Shown piece by piece: positions 25,576 through 34,983 of a stretch of 64,000 nt of DNA. The notes under the pieces are model-generated. The model worked only from the letters and a program-made list of their open reading frames with translations, did no database searches and had not been told where the DNA came from. The translations under genes and the position numbers were made by a program. The number at the start of each line of letters is the position of its first letter. The stretch's first letter is position 1. This DNA is from Pseudomonas putida (GTDB lineage Bacteria; Pseudomonadota; Gammaproteobacteria; Pseudomonadales; Pseudomonadaceae), in the NCBI RefSeq assembly GCF_001976065.1, contig NZ_MNAH01000002.1, forward strand, positions 493,118-557,117, in the 5' to 3' direction.

Positions 25576-25697
25576 TCAGGTATAGGCGGCTATATCGGTC
25601 AACGCCAGGTGATGGAGCATCGGATTTTCACCGTGCAGGTAGCCGAGCGCCTGCTGCATCAGCAAGATGGCTTTTTGTCGTCTTGCTCGTTGCTCAT
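25576..25697 (-). pseudogene. Frameshifted small ORF downstream of the PRPP-synthetase-like gene
   Basis: ATG 25697 has an excellent ribosome site (GAGGAGG, 5-6 bp). It reads MSNEQDDKK, then stops after 12 codons. A single-base shift in the A-run (AAAAAGCC) restores AILLMQQALGYLHGENPMLHH and LALTDIAAYT-stop at 25576. The span is 122 bp, one short of 41 codons, so a one-base loss in a 40-residue protein is the simple reading. It lies 74 bp after the PRPP-synthetase-like gene on the same strand. No function is recognised. Confidence 0.45.
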
Positions 25698-25770
25698 TCC
25701 AGCCTCCTCATCTTCAAGCCGTCCTGGGGCTGTTCAACGATGGGTCATATGCCTGTCCCGATCCGGTTGA

Positions 25771-26751
25771 TCATCGATGCCCTGGGTCAGAGCGATCGAA
25801 TGCGCCATTTTCCGCCAGGCAGGTGGCGATCAGGGCCGTGCTGTCGAGCACCTGCAGGTGGCGCGAGACACAGTCAGGCGGCAGGCGAAACGGCGGCACG
25901 GTGTCTGTGATCGCGATGTGTTCGAAGATCGGCAGGTCGAACAGTTGACTGCCGGCGGTGAACAAGCCATGGGTGGCGGCTGCGAACAAGCGCGTGGCGC
26001 CAGCCTCCTGGCAGGCAAGGCCGGCGTGCTTGAGCGTAGCCCCGGTGCTGATCAGATCATCGAACACGATGGCCGTCTTGCCGCTCACGTCGCCCATCAA
26101 GAGGGTGCCCGTCAGCGTGGTGTGGGCGCGGTGTTTTTCCATCAGGGCGCTGCCAACCGATCGTCCCAGCAGCCGCTGCAGGGCCTGGCGAAACTGCTCG
26201 GCCCGCTTGCTGCCACCTGAGTCCGGGGAGACCGCCACCACTTCGGCGTCACCGACCTGCGCGGCGAAATGCCCGGCGAACAGTTCGGCGCATTGCAGGT
26301 TCCACGCCGGTATGCGAAACGCATTGTCGAACGCCGCCGGATTATGGACTTCCAGGGTGATCAGTCGATCGACGCCGCTGGCTTCAAAAAAAGCGGCCAC
26401 GTAGCGCGTGATGGTCGGGTCCTGGGGCTGGCTGCGCCGATCCTTGCGCCCGTAGCAGAGGTAGGGCGCCACCACCTGCACCTGACGGGCACCGGCATCC
26501 TTCAGTGCGCTGCAGAAAAACAGCAGGCGACACAGCTTGTCGTTGGCGCTCTGCGGACCATCCCCATGCAAGCCATGGAACACGACGACTTCGCGGCCGT
26601 GTACCAGATCCAGCGGGCGGCACTTGTGCTCGCCGTCTTCATAGTCTCGCTCTTCATGCTGCGCCAGTGTGCAACCCAGCCGATGGGCGACGCGCGCAGC
26701 GTATAGCTCGCTACCTTGCAGGGCAAAAAGTAGTGGGGGCAGGGTGCGCAT
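25771..26751 (-). CDS. Ribose-phosphate pyrophosphokinase-like protein
   Basis: The protein has 326 residues from ATG 26751 after GGAGGAGA. It carries the two-phosphoribosyltransferase-domain architecture of PRPP synthetase: NDKLCRLLFFCSALKDAGA and YLCYGRKDRRSQPQDPTITRY (ATP/ribose-phosphate loop, read in parts), VSPDSGGSKRAEQF, and the PRPP/ribose-5-phosphate loop IVFDDLISTGATL. It is divergent from housekeeping Prs (for example FEDGE-type sequence replaced by EDGEHKCRPL), so a paralogue and not the essential gene is likely. It lies 40 bp downstream of a PyrR-like phosphoribosyltransferase. An Anr box lies upstream of the pair. A role in low-oxygen nucleotide or PRPP supply is inferred. Confidence 0.82.
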   Translation of the reverse strand: MRTLPPLLFALQGSELYAARVAHRLGCTLAQHEERDYEDGEHKCRPLDLVHGREVVVFHGLHGDGPQSANDKLCRLLFFCSALKDAGARQVQVVAPYLCYGRKDRRSQPQDPTITRYVAAFFEASGVDRLITLEVHNPAAFDNAFRIPAWNLQCAELFAGHFAAQVGDAEVVAVSPDSGGSKRAEQFRQALQRLLGRSVGSALMEKHRAHTTLTGTLLMGDVSGKTAIVFDDLISTGATLKHAGLACQEAGATRLFAAATHGLFTAGSQLFDLPIFEHIAITDTVPPFRLPPDCVSRHLQVLDSTALIATCLAENGAFDRSDPGHR

Positions 26752-26791
26752 GCAAGTCTCCTCCGAGGCGATTGGCAAGCCTTTTCTGCCG

Positions 26792-27358
26792 TCATCGGGC
26801 GGCGCCGTGGCGCACCACCTCTATGCAAAAGTCCGGCTCGAAGGGCGGCACATTGCATTCGACAATGTCAGAGGCGGCAACTTGCAGGTGCACGCCGACA
26901 ATGTCGGCCCGGATCGGCTGCTGGCAGATGTGCCGGTCTACCAATACGGCAGTGTAGACCCGACGAGCTCCCAGTTGTGCCAGATAGGCGCAGGTACGCA
27001 GCAGCGAATGGCCTTCGAACAATACATCATCAACGACCAGCAAGGTGGTGTTGGCGAGGTCCAGTTTGGCCAGCAGCGGGTTTTCGGTCAATTGCGTGAA
27101 GGCATGCAGCACTTGCAGGTCGTCGGCATAGCGCTTGACCTCAAGTGGATAAAGAGGGAGTTCCGGTTGGCCGGTCTGGCGCGCAATGTGCTCGCGCAAT
27201 CGTTGGGCCAGGGGCTCACCCCGGCGCTTGATACCAATCAGGGCGGCGTGCGCCGGTGGCAGCAGGCTGGCGGCCTGGCGCGCCATCGTCTGCAGGACGT
27301 CATCGAGTTCATTGCGCTCGTACAGGCGCAACCGCTGACTTGCCAATAGGATCGTCAT
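26792..27358 (-). CDS. PyrR-like phosphoribosyltransferase
   Basis: The protein has 188 residues from ATG 27358 (AGGAGA upstream). It is a type I phosphoribosyltransferase of the PyrR group: LIGIKRRGEPLAQRL for the phosphate loop, and LLVVDDVLFEGHSLLRTC as the PRPP-binding motif with its two aspartates, then VYTAVLVDRH. PyrR proteins have uracil phosphoribosyltransferase activity and, in some bacteria, bind pyr mRNA. In Pseudomonas, PyrR-like paralogues can lack regulation, so only the enzyme class is asserted. It is first gene of the minus-strand unit PyrR-like/Prs-like, with the perfect Anr dyad at 27431-27444 about 80 bp upstream. Confidence 0.8.
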   Translation of the reverse strand: MTILLASQRLRLYERNELDDVLQTMARQAASLLPPAHAALIGIKRRGEPLAQRLREHIARQTGQPELPLYPLEVKRYADDLQVLHAFTQLTENPLLAKLDLANTTLLVVDDVLFEGHSLLRTCAYLAQLGARRVYTAVLVDRHICQQPIRADIVGVHLQVAASDIVECNVPPFEPDFCIEVVRHGAAR

Positions 27359-27430
27359 TGCCTTCTCCTGTCTGCGAACCATGGAGCGCGTGCATTTTCG
27401 GCCAATGTAGCCCGGTTGGCCCTGGTGCGA

Positions 27431-27444
27431 TTGATATTGATCAA
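27431..27444 (-). promoter_or_regulatory. Perfect Anr/FNR box for the PyrR-like/Prs-like unit
   Basis: TTGAT-ATTG-ATCAA matches the consensus fully. Its centre is about 80 bp before the ATG at 27358, the right spacing for a class II promoter on the minus strand. Confidence 0.8.
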
Positions 27445-27546
27445 TCGCGATCGAATCAAAGGTCGGTCTTTTCAGCCTTCGACTACCCGTCTGGCGACGC
27501 GCTTGGGGGCAGCGGCTTCGGGTGGGTCAGCTGCTGGCGCAGGCAC

Positions 27547-27560
27547 TTGATATAAATCAA
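27547..27560 (+). promoter_or_regulatory. Perfect Anr/FNR box for the Usp operon
   Basis: TTGAT-ATAA-ATCAA matches the consensus fully and lies 120 bp before the Usp start at 27681. With the box at 27431 it gives each divergent operon its own site. Confidence 0.8.
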
Positions 27561-27680
27561 CGCCAAGGCCGCTTCCACGGAGGATTCTGAATCCATGACA
27601 CAGGCGCCTGGTCCACCGGCGAGCACAGCGCTTCAGGGTGGCGGGCAGTGACAAACAAGCGAGTTTCGTGGAGTCCGATC

Positions 27681-28571
27681 ATGAGCCAGTATCAACGGTT
27701 ATTGCTGATCATCAACCCGGCCCTGCGCCAGTCCAAAGCCATGGATCATGCCGCCGCGCTGGCCAAGGCCAGTGGTGCCAGCCTGCACATCGCCGCCTTG
27801 ATCCCATCCTGGAAGCTCTTGTCGCTACTCGAAGAAGGCGATCGGGAAAAGGCTCGCGAAGAGTATCTGCAAGACCAGCGCAACTGGCTCAGATACCACG
27901 CCGATCATCTACGCAACAGGGGGCTTGAAGTGACCGCCGAGGCGAAATGGGCCGACGACCTGCAGCAAGACATTCTCGATTATGTCGCGGAAATGCAGCC
28001 CGACCTGTTGATCAAGCAGGTGCAACGAGAACCGGCGCTCAAGCGCGGTTTCTTTACCCCGCTGGACTGGCGTCTGTTACGCCATTGCCCGGTACCGGTG
28101 TACCTGCCTGGCGAAGGTGATCATCCTTTGCCGCGCAAGGTCGTGGCAGCGGTTGATGTTTCCAATTCCCTGGTACAGGACGACGAGCTCAATGAGCGGA
28201 TCATCCAGCAGGCGTCCAGCCTGGCTATCCAGTGTCAGGCCGAGTTGCACCTGGTGTATGCCTGCGACGCTTCTGCGCTGTTCCTGGGCGATATGGGCGG
28301 CGGGGGCTTGACGCTCGCGGACCTCTACAGTCAGTTGCGCCAGCGCCATGAAAAATCCTTCCTCGACCTGGCTGGCCGATATGGCGTGCCGGCTGACCGG
28401 CGACATTTCATCGAGGGGCATCCTGTGGCCGTGCTGCATGCGCTCGCCGATGAGCAAGAAATGGACGTGATTGTGATGGGCAGGGTCCAGTCCCATGGCC
28501 TGGACAAACTGTTGGGCAGCACCACCGAACATACCCTGTACCAGGTGGCGTGCAGCATCCTGGCCGTTTAG
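27681..28571 (+). CDS. Tandem-domain universal stress protein
   Basis: The protein has 296 residues from ATG 27681 (GGAG upstream), with two Usp domains. The first, at about 5-140 (LLLIINPALRQSKAMDHAAALAKASGA), ends in DLLIKQVQREP and RHCPVPVYL. The second, at about 150-296 (KVVAAVDVS, ELHLVYACDAS, VIVMGRVQSHGLDKLLGSTTEHTLYQVACSILAV read in parts), has the ATP-type loop GRVQSHG with a degenerate G-2x-G-9x-G(S/T) motif. Usp proteins of this UspE-like type support survival in anaerobic stationary phase in P. aeruginosa. It is first in a three-gene unit (Usp, phosphoribosyltransferase, hydrolase) under the Anr box at 27547. Confidence 0.87.
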   Translation: MSQYQRLLLIINPALRQSKAMDHAAALAKASGASLHIAALIPSWKLLSLLEEGDREKAREEYLQDQRNWLRYHADHLRNRGLEVTAEAKWADDLQQDILDYVAEMQPDLLIKQVQREPALKRGFFTPLDWRLLRHCPVPVYLPGEGDHPLPRKVVAAVDVSNSLVQDDELNERIIQQASSLAIQCQAELHLVYACDASALFLGDMGGGGLTLADLYSQLRQRHEKSFLDLAGRYGVPADRRHFIEGHPVAVLHALADEQEMDVIVMGRVQSHGLDKLLGSTTEHTLYQVACSILAV

Positions 28572-28630
28572 CGCGGTCCTGCCAGGACCGCAGCTTAAGA
28601 ACCCAGTCGTCAGCGCCCCAGGAGGTTGCC

Positions 28631-29335
28631 GTGATCCACAGTCCCTCATTACAAACCACCTTGCTCAACCGCGCCGAAGCCGGCCGACGCCTGGTGCAGC
28701 CCTTGCTCAAATACGCCAACCGGCCTGAGGTGATCATCCTGACCCTGCCCCGTGGCGGTGTCCCGGTGGCTTATGAAGTTGCCACCGCCCTGAATGTGCG
28801 CCTGGACCTGATGCTGGTGCGCAAGCTCGGTGCTCCTTCGCACCCGGAATACGCCATGGGCGCCATTGCCAGCGGCGGTGTACAAGTCCTCAATGATGAC
28901 GCGCTGCGGGCGCACCCGATCGATCGAGCCAGTTTCGAGGCGGTGGTCGCCCGGGAGGCGCAGGAGCTGTCGCGACGTGAAAAGGCGTATCGGGGAGATC
29001 GCCCGCCACCGCAACTCAAGGGCCAGGTGGTGATCCTGATCGACGACGGCCTGGCCACAGGTTCTTCGATGATGGCTGCGATCCAGGCGGTGCGCATGCA
29101 GGCGCCGGAGCGCATCGTCGTCGCGGTACCGGTTGCTCCTCGGGAAACGGTCGAGGATTTATCCATGCAGGTAGACGAAGTGATTTGCCCGCTCATTCCC
29201 GAGTGGATGATGTCGATCGGCTACTGGTACCTGGATTTTTCCCAGACCTCGGACGAAGAAGTCATCAATCTCATGCAACGGGCCTGGGAGAGGGAACTGT
29301 CGAGCGCCTCCCAGACGGAACATCGCGATGTCTGA
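28631..29335 (+). CDS. Phosphoribosyltransferase-domain protein
   Basis: The protein has 234 residues and starts at GTG 28631 with AGGAGG 6 bp upstream; the earlier ATG at 28550 lies inside the Usp gene and is not needed. The fold is a type I phosphoribosyltransferase: LPRGGVPVAYEVATAL near residue 40, LMLVRKLGAP, and the PRPP motif VVILIDDGLATGSSMMAAI near 130. An insert between them is charged (REAQELSRREKAYRGDRPP). Proteins of this sort are commonly encoded next to Usp, hydrolase and stress genes in Anr regulons, but their nucleobase substrate is not known. Its 3' end overlaps the hydrolase start by 8 bp (ATGTCTGA), implying translational coupling. Confidence 0.82.
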   Translation: MIHSPSLQTTLLNRAEAGRRLVQPLLKYANRPEVIILTLPRGGVPVAYEVATALNVRLDLMLVRKLGAPSHPEYAMGAIASGGVQVLNDDALRAHPIDRASFEAVVAREAQELSRREKAYRGDRPPPQLKGQVVILIDDGLATGSSMMAAIQAVRMQAPERIVVAVPVAPRETVEDLSMQVDEVICPLIPEWMMSIGYWYLDFSQTSDEEVINLMQRAWERELSSASQTEHRDV

Positions 29336-29981
29336 AGTTCAATTCCGATCCCTGGAGCTGGCGGGCGTTGAATTGTCCGCCGATTTGCGTTTGCCGGCGA
29401 ACGCGCATGCCCTGGTCATCTTCGTCCACGGCAGCGGCAGTGGGCGCTTGAGCCCGCGCAATCAATATGTGGCCGATGTCCTGGCCGGTCGGGGCCTGGC
29501 GTCGCTGCTGTTCGACCTGCTGACGGAACCGGAGCAGCGCCTGGATAATCTCAGCGGGGAGTTGCGCTTCAATATTCCCCTGCTGGCCAGACGGTTGATC
29601 GATGTGATCGACTGGGTCGGCCGGGATCGCCAATTGTGTTCTTTGCCCATCGGTCTGTTCGGCGCCAGTACCGGTGCGGCGGCGGCGCTGGTGGCCGCCG
29701 ACGAGCGAGCGTCGGTGATAGGGGCAGTGGTCAGCCGAGGCGGGCGAACCGATCTGGCCGGGCCGGCTCTGCCCGGGGTGAAGGCGCCAACCTTGCAGAT
29801 TGTCGGCGCACAGGACCCGGTGGTACTGGGCCTGAATCGCCAGAGCAGCCAGACCCTGCAGTGCGAGCAACGGCTGGAAGTCGTGGAGCGCGCCACGCAT
29901 CTTTTTGAAGAGCCTGGCACCCTGGAGGAAGTCGCCAGGCTCGCTGGCGACTGGTTTGAACAACACCTGCGGGCCACTTAG
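29328..29981 (+). CDS. Dienelactone-hydrolase-like alpha/beta hydrolase
   Basis: The protein has 217 residues. VIFVHGSGSGRLSPRNQYVA gives the oxyanion-hole region, GLFGASTGAAAAL the nucleophile elbow with serine (GASTG), and VGAQDPVVLGLN the acid loop. A histidine in ERATHLFEEPG near the C-terminus completes the triad. It is small for the family and has no signal peptide, so it is cytoplasmic. It overlaps the phosphoribosyltransferase stop and closes the Usp operon. Similar hydrolases accompany phosphoribosyltransferases in many stress islands, but no physiological substrate is known. Confidence 0.82.
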   Translation: MSEVQFRSLELAGVELSADLRLPANAHALVIFVHGSGSGRLSPRNQYVADVLAGRGLASLLFDLLTEPEQRLDNLSGELRFNIPLLARRLIDVIDWVGRDRQLCSLPIGLFGASTGAAAALVAADERASVIGAVVSRGGRTDLAGPALPGVKAPTLQIVGAQDPVVLGLNRQSSQTLQCEQRLEVVERATHLFEEPGTLEEVARLAGDWFEQHLRAT

Positions 29982-30030
29982 GGTGTCGCCCTTACTATGT
30001 GCGACGTGTCATGGTGATGTTGCTCGGACT

Positions 30031-30549
30031 TTACAGGTACAGGCGGTGAATGACCTGGTGGGGGTCGAAGGGATCGTCGTGGGCTTCAAAACCCAGAAAC
30101 CTGGCCAGCTCGCGCAGCGGCGCGTTACTGGAGGCGCCAACCGAGTACAACTGGTGGACGCCATTGCTGCGGGCATCGTCGATCAAGTGCTCCAGCAGTA
30201 ACGTCCCCAGGCCCAGGCGTTTCCAGGCAGTGGCGACGGTTACCGCGCATTCGCACTGGTATTGACCCATGGCGGTATAACGGCTGGCGCCGATTTCGAT
30301 CACGCGGCCATTATCGTGGACCAGTGCGATGCAGCCTTGGCCCTTCTGGGGGGCATGCTGTTGCCTGAGTAAAAACGCGTGCCGGGACGCCGGCGCCGAA
30401 TGCCGGACAAGCGCGTATTCACGAGCTCGGTCTGCTTGCTCGACATGCCGGATCAACACCGGACGACCGTTGCTGAGAACATCAATCCGGGATTTTTCAC
30501 CGGCGTTGACCCAGCCATGCCAATCTTCGGGGCGCTTGTCAGCGAACAT
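30031..30549 (-). CDS. GNAT family N-acetyltransferase
   Basis: The protein has 172 residues from ATG 30549, chosen over ATG 30564 because GGAGGG lies 7 bp before it. The C-terminal half is a GNAT domain: ECAVTVATAWKRLGLGTLLLEHLIDDARSNG contains the acetyl-CoA loop (R-x2-G-x-G/L type, here KRLGLGTLL), followed by LYSVGASSNAPLRELARFLGFE. The first 50 residues (RPVLIRHVEQADRA) resemble the GNAT segment fused to protein acetyltransferases of the Pat type, without the acyl-CoA synthetase part. It is preceded by an Anr-like box and sits downstream of ftsH. Protein lysine acetylation in the stress response is possible but unproven. Confidence 0.8.
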   Translation of the reverse strand: MFADKRPEDWHGWVNAGEKSRIDVLSNGRPVLIRHVEQADRAREYALVRHSAPASRHAFLLRQQHAPQKGQGCIALVHDNGRVIEIGASRYTAMGQYQCECAVTVATAWKRLGLGTLLLEHLIDDARSNGVHQLYSVGASSNAPLRELARFLGFEAHDDPFDPHQVIHRLYL

Positions 30550-30636
30550 CGTGCAACCCTCCATCTGGCGGTCACTTGATGCGCAGGGAAATCCCCGTGC
30601 TCAAGTTCTTTTTTACGCCGTTGGCCGCTCCCGGAT

Positions 30637-30650
30637 TTGATCTGGATCAG
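30637..30650 (-). promoter_or_regulatory. Anr/FNR-like box upstream of the GNAT gene
   Basis: TTGAT-CTGG-ATCAG has one mismatch. Its centre lies about 94 bp before the GNAT ATG at 30549, in the gap after ftsH. Confidence 0.6.
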
Positions 30651-30768
30651 GCACGGCTAAGGATAGGAGGGCGAGTCTTGATGGGCGGGGGTCAAAGTGT
30701 GGCGAACTTGTGACAGCCGGCGACCGGGGATCTTGTTCAGGGTGTGCTGCAGCGAGGGCAGTGGACCT

Positions 30769-32616
<1,848 letters not shown>

Positions 32617-32701
32617 GGCCTTGGCTCGCGAAGGAGGGGCTGGAGCGGGCGCCATTGCATTGGATGGCCCCGGGTAACCAGGAATTTCCCGGGGCGATCA
32701 T

Positions 32702-33349
32702 TCAGGCGATCAGCAACTGGTCATCCACCCTGGTGACACCCGGCACCGACCAGGCAGCACGCTCGGCGATTTCACGCTCGCGCCAGAAGTGCACTTTGCC
32801 TTCAAGTTTCACCACACTGCCTTCTACCTTGATACGTATGCCCTTGGCATCGACTTCAGCATTGCGCTTGAGGGCCTCTTCGATGCTCTGCTGGATATCG
32901 ACGACGTTCACTTGCGGGCGCAGGGTGATGCGATTGTCCACGCCCACCACCCCCGACAATTTGCGCACGGCGCTTTCGGCGAGTTCCTTCTGATATTGCC
33001 AGTCCACCTGGCCTTCCAGGGTTACCCAGCCTTTTTGCACGACGACCTTGATATCGCCTTCGGGTGTATCAGAGCGCCACGAGATAATGTTGACGGCACG
33101 ATTGGCGATAGTGTCATCAGCGGTACCCGCGCCTTTTTCCAGGCGAACCTCTATTTCCTCAGCCACCGCACGTACGCCTTTGATCGCTTTGACCGCGCGT
33201 TCGGCACTGACTTTCTGAGCATAGCTCTTGACGTGACCGGAGAGCGTGACAACGCCTTTGTCCACGCTCACGCCGATCTGGGCGGCGTCGATATCGGGTT
33301 GAAAATCAAGCTCATCCAAAATGGTATTGCGCAAGGTTAAGTCGCTCAT
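32702..33349 (-). CDS. Triple-BON-domain (OsmY-like) protein
   Basis: The protein has 215 residues from ATG 33349, which follows AGGACAGGATC. Three BON domains are visible at about residues 5-70 (IGVSVDKGVVTLSGHVKSYAQK), 75-145 (IKVVVQKGWVTLEGQVDWQYQK) and 148-215 (IRIKVEGSVVKLEGKVHFWRERE), each with the central glycine and beta-alpha-beta pattern. There is no signal peptide, unlike periplasmic OsmY, so a cytoplasmic location is suggested. BON domains bind membranes or phospholipid. It is first in the BON-ftsH unit under the box at 33433. Confidence 0.88.
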   Translation of the reverse strand: MSDLTLRNTILDELDFQPDIDAAQIGVSVDKGVVTLSGHVKSYAQKVSAERAVKAIKGVRAVAEEIEVRLEKGAGTADDTIANRAVNIISWRSDTPEGDIKVVVQKGWVTLEGQVDWQYQKELAESAVRKLSGVVGVDNRITLRPQVNVVDIQQSIEEALKRNAEVDAKGIRIKVEGSVVKLEGKVHFWREREIAERAAWSVPGVTRVDDQLLIA

Positions 33350-33432
33350 GATCCTGTCCTCTCCCGTGTGACTGAAGTACATGGGCCACCAAAGCCCCAT
33401 GTCTTTTTTTACGCCTGAACGACAGAAAGACA

Positions 33433-33446
33433 TTGAGTTAAATCAA
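33433..33446 (-). promoter_or_regulatory. Anr/FNR-like box for the BON-ftsH unit
   Basis: TTGAG-TTAA-ATCAA has one mismatch. Its centre lies 90 bp before the BON start at 33349. Confidence 0.65.
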
Positions 33447-33488
33447 GAAGGCCGCAGTGGCCCGCGTCCCCATAGGCCAGCCGGTTGT

Positions 33489-33502
33489 TTGATAAATATC
33501 AG
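33489..33502 (+). promoter_or_regulatory. Anr/FNR-like box for the OprI-like lipoprotein
   Basis: TTGAT-AAAT-ATCAG has one mismatch. It lies about 78 bp (centre) before the start at 33574, in the same divergent gap as the box at 33433. Confidence 0.65.
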
Positions 33503-33573
33503 TGAAATCCGAGGGTGACGCCGGATACTGGGTTTGACTGGCTTTTACTGTCGGAACTTATTTGGAGAACATC

Positions 33574-33825
33574 ATGGAAAAGCGTTTGCCTGTTGTTTGC
33601 CTCGGCATTCTTTTGGCCACGACGGCCGGTTGCAGCAATAAGCAGGCCCAGGAACTGGATGCCCGGCTGGAGTACGCTGAAAATAACGCCGCAATGGCGC
33701 GATTGAGGGCCGATGAGGCGCACCTCAAGGCAGAACTGGCAATGGAAGTGGCACGCCAGGCACAACGGACCGCCGACGAAGCCAATGAACGTGCCGGCCG
33801 TATGAGCGAAAAGGCAAGGCGCTAG
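33574..33825 (+). CDS. OprI/Lpp-like small outer-membrane lipoprotein paralogue
   Basis: The protein has 83 residues from ATG 33574 (GGAGAA, 5 bp). The lipoprotein signal ends in ATTAGC-S, giving lipidated Cys20. The mature part is an alanine-rich helix with heptads ([35 protein letters not shown], read in parts), the trimeric coiled coil of OprI/Lpp, with the shared ending [10 protein letters not shown]. Classical OprI ends in lysine, which is joined to peptidoglycan; this copy ends KARR, so covalent linkage looks unlikely. It has its own Anr-like box and stands next to BON-ftsH in a divergent arrangement. Confidence 0.85.
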   Translation: MEKRLPVVCLGILLATTAGCSNKQAQELDARLEYAENNAAMARLRADEAHLKAELAMEVARQAQRTADEANERAGRMSEKARR

Positions 33826-33904
33826 TAATGCGTGCGGGAAGGAGCCTACGCCGAGCTGGCTGAGCGCCTGACGCTTGAGTGGCGATTCAGAGGTGATAGC
33901 GTGA

Positions 33905-34330
33905 CTGGACAAATCGCCTGGTGTGATCGAGGTGGGGCTGGTCATGGCATTGGCGAGTTTATTAACGTTCGACTGGATGCTGCCCGGAGGGATGATAGCG
34001 GGCGATGCGTCGCTGGCTGAGGCCCGCACCGGCGGTTTCACGGTCCTTGTATTGGCGCAGTTGTTCAACGCATTGTGCGCGCGCTCGGAATCAACCAGTG
34101 CATTGCGCGGACTGTTCGCCAATCGATGGCTGTGGGGGGCAATTGGCCTGGCCGTCGCCCTGCAGATCGCAGTGGTGCACTCGCCGCCGCTGAACACGGC
34201 GTTCGGAACCCGTGCATTGACGCTGAGCCAGTGGGGATTTTGTCTTGTAGTGGCCAGCTCTGTGTTCTGGTTCATTGAACTGCGCAAGCTGTTTTTGCGA
34301 TTGAAGGGCCGGAAGTGGTTAAGAACATAG
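33905..34330 (+). pseudogene. C-terminal remnant of a P-type cation-transporting ATPase
   Basis: The frame from 33905 to 34330 contains LVMALASLLTFDWMLPGGM, ARTGGFTVLVLAQLFNALCARSE, LRGLFANRWLWGAIGLAVALQ and VVASSVFWFIELRKLFLR. These are the last transmembrane helices of Ca2+/Mg2+-type P-ATPases (Cation_ATPase_C). A stop at 33902 closes the frame, and no catalytic domain (DKTGT, GDGxNDxP) is present nearby. Only about 140 of 850-900 residues remain. GTG 33923 could open a 135-residue product but has no convincing ribosome site. It is most likely a deletion relic inside the stress island. Confidence 0.75.
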
Positions 34331-34363
34331 CGTGCGAAACGTGAATAGGCAGGTGCAGGGCGG

Positions 34364-34377
34364 TTGATCTAAATCAA
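34364..34377 (+). promoter_or_regulatory. Perfect Anr/FNR box upstream of the 34435 gene
   Basis: TTGAT-CTAA-ATCAA matches the consensus fully. Its centre lies 65 bp before ATG 34435. Confidence 0.8.
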
Positions 34378-34434
34378 TGGGCATTCTGTTAGCGGTCCCA
34401 TGCTTTTATTACACATGGGTAAGGGCGCTTGGTC

Positions 34435-34896
34435 ATGAACATCAACAAGCTGGTCGGGATTCATGCGGTGCAAGGCTGGTGGCGGAGCAGGGGAGCAACA
34501 ACAGGAAACCTGCGCCGCCCGGGCAAAAGGCCCGGCAAACGTGACGCAATCTACCTGCTGATGATCTCGCTGGCGTTGCCGGCGGGTTATTTCACTGCGT
34601 ATCACTTTGCAGCCCATACGTTGAGGGATTTGGTCGAATCTTGCTCCGCGCGTTTCGAGATCGAGCTTGAAAAAGCCGAGATAGAGCCTCCCATCCAAGC
34701 CCTATCGCGCTCCTTGTGCGAATGCCAGGCACAAACACTGCTCAATAAAAACGGCGTTCTGCGACTTGCCTTGGTCGACAGCCACCTACTGGATCCGCAG
34801 ACACTAGAACCGGTAACGGAGGAGGATGGAAAGTTCTGCATCAACGCCCTGTGGAAGCCTGGCGCTGAACTGGCCAAGCGCTTGACCCTTGAGTGA
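34435..34896 (+). CDS. Unknown small membrane-anchored protein under an Anr box
   Basis: The protein has 153 residues from ATG 34435 (AAGGG upstream). A basic N-terminus (LRRPGKRPGKRD) precedes one membrane helix at about 38-58 (AIYLLMISLALPAGYFTAYHF). A soluble tail follows with CECQAQTLLNKNGVLRLALVD and four cysteines. No known family is recognised. The perfect Anr box upstream suggests expression under oxygen limitation, so it is a good candidate for a small unstudied member of the island. It ends 87 bp before the convergent tauC stop. Confidence 0.6.
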   Translation: MNINKLVGIHAVQGWWRSRGATTGNLRRPGKRPGKRDAIYLLMISLALPAGYFTAYHFAAHTLRDLVESCSARFEIELEKAEIEPPIQALSRSLCECQAQTLLNKNGVLRLALVDSHLLDPQTLEPVTEEDGKFCINALWKPGAELAKRLTLE

Positions 34897-34983
34897 CAGA
34901 CTGAAAATCGTGCCGTCATGTTCAGCATGAATAAGTCATCGCCAATCTCGGCTCTTAACGAGCTGACAGGCGCGGCGCATGAC

